The position numbers and the translations under genes are program-made. The notes beneath the pieces were generated by a model. The model was not told where the DNA came from. It did not search any database and worked only from the letters and a program-made list of their open reading frames with translations. A stretch of DNA of 20,834 nt from NCBI GenBank assembly GCA_964410945.1, contig CAYPJE010000049.1, positions 1 through 20,834 on the forward strand. The letters are read 5' to 3'. Below, piece after piece: positions 15,902-20,834 of this stretch (position 1 is its first letter; each line of letters begins with the position of its first letter). The stretch comes from CAYPJE01 sp964410945 (GTDB lineage: Bacteria; Fidelibacterota; Marinisomatia; Marinisomatales; TCS56).

Positions 15902-16742
15902 ACCGTATAATTATTATACTGCTGTCAGTAAGAATATATACCCTGTTTCTATCACTGGTAATCTGGCGCACTGTAGCATTTTCGATATCAACAAAACCCG
16001 AACGGTCAGCTCCGTTCCGGTCTACTGTTTGCCATTGGCCACTTGCATTGAGCAGGAGCCAGCTATCTTGTAGTGGTACCATAAAAGCTGGTTCATCAAT
16101 AGTATATGATAGTTGAACTTCGGCACGACCGAATCGATTAAAAGTATGAATCCGGTTGTTACATGAATCAAGAATTGCAATCATTCCCTTAACGTCCAGC
16201 CCCATGGTGGACCAACAACTGCTATTAATGCCGGTCAGTCTCAAATCAATATAATCATTGAGATTAAACGAAGGGTTTTCCAATCTGACCACCGATTCAT
16301 TATAGCGGGTCAACAGAAAATAATTTCCCCAGGAATCAACTTCTACCTCATCGGGGTAAACCTGCTCCAGATCCAGATCGGCAATGAAATTCAGGTTCAG
16401 ATCATAGCGCAACAGCCGGTTACCGGAACGGTCGCAGAGAATAATCTCCAGATTATTGACCACCAGATCCACCGGTTCAAAGAAGGAGTCGGCCGTATTT
16501 CCAAATCCACCAACAATAATATGCCCACCGGTACTTTTCAGAAGTGCCAGGCGACGATCGATGGGATCAACCAGGTAAATATCATTATTCTTTGCTACAG
16601 CCAGCAGAAAAGGATTATAATCATGACCAAGCACTGGGCGGTATGCTATTCGTTCTATCGGCGTTGTTTCCGATTGTCCGGAGAGAGTGGCAATTCCCAG
16701 AAGAATGAAAATAAAAATCCGGTGTTTTATTCCACACTTCAT
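15894..16742 (-). CDS. Secreted beta-propeller (NHL-like) protein
   Basis: A 282-residue protein with a signal peptide (residues 1 to about 23, ending TLSGQ). The body consists of repeated four-strand-like units with the pattern 'I.V.D..NNRI..F...G' (IYLVDPIDRRLALL; IILCDRSGNRLLRYD; IAILDSCNNRIHTFN; VYILTDSSIIII), as in NHL/SMP-30-type propellers. Such domains bind proteins or ligands and no catalytic residues are evident. The ATG directly abuts the lgt stop (TAAATG), and its TAA overlaps the next gene's TTG start by 8 nt. It is probably a periplasmic partner of the large outer-membrane protein encoded next. That role comes from context only. Confidence 0.7.
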   Translation of the reverse strand: MKCGIKHRIFIFILLGIATLSGQSETTPIERIAYRPVLGHDYNPFLLAVAKNNDIYLVDPIDRRLALLKSTGGHIIVGGFGNTADSFFEPVDLVVNNLEIILCDRSGNRLLRYDLNLNFIADLDLEQVYPDEVEVDSWGNYFLLTRYNESVVRLENPSFNLNDYIDLRLTGINSSCWSTMGLDVKGMIAILDSCNNRIHTFNRFGRAEVQLSYTIDEPAFMVPLQDSWLLLNASGQWQTVDRNGADRSGFVDIENATVRQITSDRNRVYILTDSSIIIIRFA

Positions 16743-17495
16743 TTATTGAACGGTGACCGGGTATTCCTTCCCTATTGGTTTCCATAAAAAATATCCACCA
16801 GTCCCGATCAATATCACCGCTATCAGCTGGGCTCCGGTCAAATTGAATAAATACTTCGGATTGATTCTAATGAATTCAATCAGGAAACGTTCGGCACCAG
16901 CCAGAATGAAATAGGTGAAAAATAACTCACCGCTATATTTTATCCTCAGCCGCCGCCACCATAAATATCCAAATATGATCAAGCCCAGCGTTATCTCATA
17001 TAACTGGGTCGGATGTACGGATATCCCAGCCGGCAGATGCTGAAAATGGATACCCCAGGGCAAGTCTGTTTCAACTCCATAACAGCAACCATTCATAAAA
17101 CAACCGCTGCGGCCAACCGCATAACCGAGAATCAACAGGGGCGCAACCAGATCTGAGAATACCAGCCAGTTCAGCTTTTTCCGGTACAACACATATGTGA
17201 CTCCCAATGTCCCACCGATCAATCCACCCCAGAATACCAGCCCATAACCGGAAAATATCATGCCAACCGGATCGGCCAACAGAGTGCGGTAATTTTCGGC
17301 CAGGTAGTAAATTTTCGCACCCAGAATACCACCGACAGCCGCCCAGAATACAATGTCGGCTGCCAGTTGCGGATCGTATTTCAAACGCTTAAGGTCATAC
17401 CTTAAAAGGAAATAGGTGCTGTAAAAGGCAATAACCAGCGCCAATCCATAACTGTGGATACTGAGCGGGCCTATCTCAAACAGAACCTGGCGCAT
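16743..17495 (-). CDS. lgt: Prolipoprotein diacylglyceryl transferase
   Basis: A 250-residue inner-membrane protein with about seven hydrophobic helices. It transfers diacylglycerol from phosphatidylglycerol to the lipobox cysteine of prolipoproteins, the first step in lipoprotein maturation. Signatures visible are GYAVGRSGCFMNGCCYG (124-140, with the conserved Arg129), HPTQLYE (161-167) and ERFLIEFIR. At the site of the E. coli H103-G-G motif it reads VFWGGLIGG (87-95), so histidine is replaced by tryptophan. Many non-proteobacterial Lgt proteins vary here, so this is not evidence of inactivity. The start overlaps the zinc-ribbon gene by 20 nt. Candidate substrates in this window are the DUF4837 and the selenocysteine thioredoxin lipoproteins. 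Confidence 0.95.
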   Translation of the reverse strand: MRQVLFEIGPLSIHSYGLALVIAFYSTYFLLRYDLKRLKYDPQLAADIVFWAAVGGILGAKIYYLAENYRTLLADPVGMIFSGYGLVFWGGLIGGTLGVTYVLYRKKLNWLVFSDLVAPLLILGYAVGRSGCFMNGCCYGVETDLPWGIHFQHLPAGISVHPTQLYEITLGLIIFGYLWWRRLRIKYSGELFFTYFILAGAERFLIEFIRINPKYLFNLTGAQLIAVILIGTGGYFLWKPIGKEYPVTVQ

Positions 17496-18345
17496 TTACT
17501 TTGGTACCACAGTTTGCGCAGAACTTATCCCTGGATTGCAGGGGCTGACCGCATTTTGTACAGAATTTATTATTTCCACCTTTGGATGGACCTCGGTTCT
17601 GAAGTTGATTCTGGCGGTAAAACAGAAAACCGACAATCACTGCAACTGCGATAATGATTATTATTGGTTCAGCGCCCGGCAAACGATGGCGTTTGGCACT
17701 GGTCGCCGGTGGCATCTGCTCACCCATCATCGGACTCTGTCCCGACAACATCTTCTGCAACTGCTGAATGCTGGTCTCACCGGTATGATTCTCATACTGG
17801 AAATCGATTGTCCGTGATGTATTGGCTGATAATCCCGGCAACTGTTTACGGTAAAATGTCATACCATGCTGGTCCTGGAATGATTCCATATCAGATTCCC
17901 CCAGGGTGAAATTCTCTGATCCGAAGGGCTTCTGAATTGCCAGCAGAAATTCGGGTATTTCCATACCAAGTTTGAGTTCATATTCAACCTGGCGGCTGTG
18001 ATCATCGTCAAACGGATTATAGTAGAATTCAATCTGGAAGGAATTTCTTATAATGTTTACGGATACCCATTTTTCCGATCCGCGAGTCTCTATCGGGACA
18101 GGTAACAGTTGATCGCTGGTGTCGGAAATTCCGGTTGCCAGAACCCGATTAGCCTGATCGGGGACCAAAAATTCAAATTTTTGCGGCAGGTCAGCGGAAT
18201 CAACTTTACCACTGAATAACACCAGAACGCCGGGATGATCATATTCCGGCCACAATGAAAATATCAAGTCATTGATCGGTACCGATTGAGCCGATAGACC
18301 GGTCAATGTTCCTATTAGTGCCCCCGCAAGCAGTATTCTTCGCAT
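17476..18345 (-). CDS. Membrane-anchored protein with secreted N-terminal domain and C-terminal zinc ribbon
   Basis: A 289-residue protein not assigned to a named family. Residues 1-20 are a signal peptide (MRRILLAGAL... LSAQ). Residues about 21-200 form a beta-rich extracytoplasmic domain (VLVLFSGKVDS, WVSVNIIRNSFQIEFYYNPF). One strongly hydrophobic helix, EPIIIIIAVAVIVGFLFY, spans 226-243. The tail has a double-CxxC zinc ribbon: C262-TKC265 and C276-ANC279-G. The topology implies a periplasmic domain with the ribbon in the cytoplasm, an unusual pairing. It has a good GAGG ribosome site before the ATG, overlaps lgt by 20 nt, and follows the CPBP gene after a 96-nt gap that may hold a promoter, though no clear -35/-10 pair is visible. 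Function is unknown; a role in envelope sensing or assembly is only guilt by association. Confidence 0.75.
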   Translation of the reverse strand: MRRILLAGALIGTLTGLSAQSVPINDLIFSLWPEYDHPGVLVLFSGKVDSADLPQKFEFLVPDQANRVLATGISDTSDQLLPVPIETRGSEKWVSVNIIRNSFQIEFYYNPFDDDHSRQVEYELKLGMEIPEFLLAIQKPFGSENFTLGESDMESFQDQHGMTFYRKQLPGLSANTSRTIDFQYENHTGETSIQQLQKMLSGQSPMMGEQMPPATSAKRHRLPGAEPIIIIIAVAVIVGFLFYRQNQLQNRGPSKGGNNKFCTKCGQPLQSRDKFCANCGTKVNAPGSV

Positions 18346-18358
18346 TTTTATCCTCTAT

Positions 18359-18368
18359 TGACTAATGA
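18359..18368. repeat. TGACTAATGA direct-repeat copy in the gap between the CPBP and zinc-ribbon genes
   Basis: This 10-mer is identical to, and in the same orientation as, positions 19198-19207 in the heptamer array at the other end of the CPBP gene. The rest of the 96-nt gap (18346-18441) shows no further recognisable element. The match may be chance or a trace of a small insertion. Confidence 0.35.
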
Positions 18369-18441
18369 AATTAATCAGGTTTGAGTTCCCTTACACTGCA
18401 TAGATTACCATATGGTTCCGTATTGCTGATGTTTGATGAAA

Positions 18442-19197
18442 TCAGGGATTAGTCGTGATCATGGTCAAAACGATCAAATCATACCAGGCATGACTGTAAG
18501 CGGCAATACCAAAACCCCGCAGAACATAGATCAGCCCCAGTAATATCCCGGCGAAACTACGTATCAGCAATAGTTTAAAATCATAAGTATCGGCAAAGCT
18601 GCCCATAAAATGAAACCAGGAAAACAGGATTGCCGCCAGAATCACCGCTGTTATATAGCACGGTATGTTAGTCCATTGGAAAATCAGTTTCAATAGGGCC
18701 GCAATCCCGGAGATCAAGATAACCCTGAAAACAAATTCTTCATAGATACCGGCACCCACCGCCAACACCAGCTGCTGAATCAATCGCTGTCCGCTGCTGA
18801 TCATCAATAGAGCCTGGGTACTGCTGATGAGAATAAACAGCAGAATACCCCAGATGATGCCTTCACCGAACATAAACAGCAGATAACTACTGCGAATATT
18901 GGTTATTGACCAGCGCTGTTTCTGTAACAGGAAGGTCACTATGAAACCAATCATGAAAACCACTCCGAAACCGTACACACCCAGATCGCCGAAAAGTTCG
19001 AGGAACTGACGCATCAACACATCAGCGCCATTGCGCAGGCTGGGAATATTCTCTTTCGCCAGCAGTAAAATTCCTATTTCATAGATCAAGAACAGGGGCA
19101 GGGCAAAAATAAAACTGTATAAGGGAGAGCGGGATTGATTCCAGTAATTACGTTCGGATGATGAAATTATTTTTTCAGGCAATTGACCACTGACCAC
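18442..19197 (-). CDS. CPBP-family intramembrane glutamic endopeptidase (Abi/CAAX-like)
   Basis: A 251-residue polytopic membrane protein with about seven hydrophobic segments. It carries the three CPBP motifs: EEFVFR (153-158, the E-E-x-x-x-R motif), FSWFH196 and H236-AWYD240. The family includes Rce1-type proteases and bacterial immunity or envelope proteins; most bacterial members have no known substrate. The best in-frame start is GTG at 19197, itself inside a heptamer tandem repeat, with GAGG about 17 nt upstream, further than usual. The next upstream in-frame codon set is closed by TAG at 19201-19203. The true start could therefore be a later non-ATG codon. It follows lepA by 39 nt and precedes a 96-nt gap. 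Confidence 0.85.
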   Translation of the reverse strand: MVSGQLPEKIISSSERNYWNQSRSPLYSFIFALPLFLIYEIGILLLAKENIPSLRNGADVLMRQFLELFGDLGVYGFGVVFMIGFIVTFLLQKQRWSITNIRSSYLLFMFGEGIIWGILLFILISSTQALLMISSGQRLIQQLVLAVGAGIYEEFVFRVILISGIAALLKLIFQWTNIPCYITAVILAAILFSWFHFMGSFADTYDFKLLLIRSFAGILLGLIYVLRGFGIAAYSHAWYDLIVLTMITTNP

Positions 19198-19218
19198 TGA
19201 CTAATGACTAATGACCTC
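19184..19218. repeat. Five tandem heptamers between lepA and the CPBP gene
   Basis: On the plus strand there are two TGACCAC units, two TGACTAA units and one TGACCTC in exact 7-nt register from 19184 to 19218. The array covers the intergenic space and runs into the first codons of the CPBP gene. Heptanucleotide short tandem repeats of this TTAGTCA/GTGGTCA kind are known from other bacteria, for example cyanobacterial intergenic repeats. Copy-number change here would shift the CPBP start region. Confidence 0.7.
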
Positions 19219-19236
19219 TATCCAATGATAATCCCA

Positions 19237-20834
19237 TCATTCCTTGTCAATCTGCAAAACTGCCAGCAGCGCTTCCTGAGGGATTTCCACCCGGCCGATT
19301 TGCTTCATACGTTTCTTGCCCTCTTTCTGCTTTTCCCACAATTTTCGTTTACGGGATATATCGCCACCATAACATTTGGCAGTCACATTCTTTTTAAGGG
19401 CCCGTACGTTAGCCCGTGATATGATCCGGGTACCAACAGCCGCCTGGATAGGGACATCAAACATCTGCCGCGGGATCAGCTCCTTCAGTTTTGAGCAGAG
19501 CGCCACGCCGCGATGATAGGCATCATCCGCATGGCAAATACTGGACAATGCATCCACCGGTTCATTGTTCAGCAGGATATCCAGTTTCTTCAGATCACCG
19601 GAACGGTATCCGGTGACGGTATAGTCAAAAGAAGCGTATCCGCGAGTTGATGATTTAAGCTTATCGTAGAAATCAAAGATAATCTCACCCAGGGGCAGAT
19701 CGTAATGAACCTGGGCTTTATCTGCCGACAGATAATGGGTGGTTTTATACGTCCCACGATGATTCTGGCACAATTTCATGATCGTGCCCACATATTCTTT
19801 GGGTGTTACGATTTCCGCATCTACGTATGGCTCGCGGATCTCCTCAAACTTCCCGCTGGGCGGCATCTTGGCAGGGGTATCGACCTCGACATTTTCGCCA
19901 TCTTTCATCACCACCTGATAGCGTACATTGGGGGTCGTAGTCACCAGGCCAAGGTCAAATTCCCGTTCCAATCGTTCCTGGATGATTTCCATATGCAGCA
20001 GCCCAAGGAATCCACAGCGGAATCCAAATCCCAGCGCCTCACTGGTTTCCGGCTCATAGATCAGTGAAGCATCATTCAGTTTTAGCTTATCCAGCGCCTG
20101 GCGCAGCTGGTCGTAATCATCCGCATCGGAAGGATACAGACCGGAGAACACCATCGGTTTGATACGCTCATAACCGGGCAATGCTTTATCAGCCGGATTC
20201 TGTTTCACCGTCAATGTATCGCCAGGCATGATGTGGCCGACCTCGCGAATATTGGCAATTACATAGCCCACATCACCGGACCGTAATTCCTTCGCCTTGA
20301 CCTGTTTCAGGACGAAATGGCCGACTTCGGTTATCTCGTAAGGTATCTCATGACCAAAAAAACGGGCGGTCAGGCCAGGTTCAATAACACCATCGACAAC
20401 ACGGACATAAGGTATTGCCCCGCGATAGTTATCATACATGGAATCGAAGATTAATGCCCTTGGCTTGGCCTCAGCATTATCCGGTGGTGGCGGAATTTTA
20501 TCGATGATGGCCGAGAATACATCCGCCACACCGATTCCCGTCTTGGCACTCACCTTAATTATCTCATCCGGGTCACAGCCGATAAGTTCCACGATCTGGT
20601 CAACAACTTCATCCACCCGGGCGGCGGGCAGATCGGTTTTATTGATCACCGGTATCAGCACCAGGTCGTTTTCAATCGCCAGGTAGGTATTACTGACGGT
20701 CTGGGCTTCCACACCCTGGGCGGCATCCACCAGCAGTAATGCCCCCTCACAGGCTGCCAGCGACCGGGATACTTCATAACTGAAATCAACATGTCCCGGT
20801 GTATCTATCAGATTCAGGATATAATCCTGTTTAT
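19237..20834 (-). CDS. lepA: Elongation factor 4 (LepA GTPase), 5' end outside window
   Basis: Open from the window edge to TGA at 19237-19239; about 531 residues of a roughly 600-residue protein are visible. The GTPase domain shows the G3 motif DTPGHVDF, G4 NKTDLP and G5 SAKTG. It is followed by domain II, the EF-G-like III and V domains, and the LepA-specific C-terminal domain (GGDISRKRKLWEKQKEGKK, ending near ALLAVLQ). LepA is a ribosome-binding GTPase affecting translation fidelity and ribosome biogenesis. The G1 P-loop lies beyond the window. In several bacteria lepA precedes the signal peptidase gene lepB; here it is followed by a CPBP protease. It is the most upstream visible gene of the minus-strand array. 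Confidence 0.97.
   Translation of the reverse strand, partial: KQDYILNLIDTPGHVDFSYEVSRSLAACEGALLLVDAAQGVEAQTVSNTYLAIENDLVLIPVINKTDLPAARVDEVVDQIVELIGCDPDEIIKVSAKTGIGVADVFSAIIDKIPPPPDNAEAKPRALIFDSMYDNYRGAIPYVRVVDGVIEPGLTARFFGHEIPYEITEVGHFVLKQVKAKELRSGDVGYVIANIREVGHIMPGDTLTVKQNPADKALPGYERIKPMVFSGLYPSDADDYDQLRQALDKLKLNDASLIYEPETSEALGFGFRCGFLGLLHMEIIQERLEREFDLGLVTTTPNVRYQVVMKDGENVEVDTPAKMPPSGKFEEIREPYVDAEIVTPKEYVGTIMKLCQNHRGTYKTTHYLSADKAQVHYDLPLGEIIFDFYDKLKSSTRGYASFDYTVTGYRSGDLKKLDILLNNEPVDALSSICHADDAYHRGVALCSKLKELIPRQMFDVPIQAAVGTRIISRANVRALKKNVTAKCYGGDISRKRKLWEKQKEGKKRMKQIGRVEIPQEALLAVLQIDKE

Noticed and set aside
19184..19218. CRISPR-like array
   Set aside because: The units are 7 nt and directly abutting with no spacers; these are simple tandem heptamers.

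Overview
The window reads as a chromosomal segment of a Gram-negative (diderm) bacterium. It carries outer-membrane barrel proteins, an Omp85-type protein, two predicted lipoproteins and Lgt. The DUF4837 lipoprotein, the large barrel with FCB-type 'DG..l..g.dY.idY..G.i.F' modules and the moderate GC content suggest the FCB superphylum, for example Marinimicrobia (SAR406) or a Calditrichaeota/KSB1-like lineage. That placement is inference; no rRNA marker is present. TGA is a normal terminator here (GFA protein, accA, rmlD, rnr, the zinc-ribbon gene and lepA all end in TGA), so TGA is not globally reassigned.

Layout. Positions 1-983 lie on the plus strand: the C-terminal end of a probable PHP-domain protein, a decayed gene fragment with an in-frame TGA, and a small GFA/CENP-V-fold zinc protein. 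Positions 984-1221 are non-coding, GC-rich and full of inverted repeats, ending in a hairpin beside the end of the opposing gene. Everything from 1222 to the right edge is a co-directional minus-strand array of 16 genes. In transcription order these are lepA (cut by the window edge), CPBP protease, secreted/membrane zinc-ribbon protein, lgt, a secreted beta-propeller, a 1098-residue outer-membrane protein, an Omp85-family barrel, rnr, a DUF4837 lipoprotein, rmlD-like reductase, Dpm1-like glycosyltransferase, a GT2/phosphoglycosyltransferase-like fusion, accA, a YbgC-like thioesterase, the queuosine-precursor transporter yhhQ, and a thioredoxin/TPR lipoprotein. Most junctions overlap or are 0-18 nt apart, so much of this is probably cotranscribed and translationally coupled. 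The theme is envelope construction: lipoprotein acylation, barrel assembly, surface glycan synthesis and fatty-acid precursor supply, with translation and RNA-decay housekeeping genes mixed in.

Main discovery. The last gene of the array is one continuous 345-codon reading frame (1222-2259, minus) broken only by a TGA at 2107-2109. That TGA lies exactly where the first cysteine of the thioredoxin CxxC active site belongs, so the site reads U-S-W-C. A 6-bp GC-rich hairpin with a 5-nt loop containing G follows at the distance expected for a bacterial SECIS element. I read this as a selenocysteine-containing, lipid-anchored periplasmic thioredoxin with a C-terminal helical-repeat domain. A standard gene caller shortens it to a 195-residue TPR-only protein and loses the catalytic domain. 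A second in-frame TGA (404-406) in the plus-strand fragment is also followed by a possible SECIS-like hairpin, but that gene lacks its N-terminus and is more likely a pseudogene.

Other points of interest are a sugar-phosphate transferase domain that keeps its scaffold but lacks the recognisable catalytic motif, a propeller/giant-barrel/Omp85 trio with overlapping ends, and heptamer repeats beside the CPBP gene.
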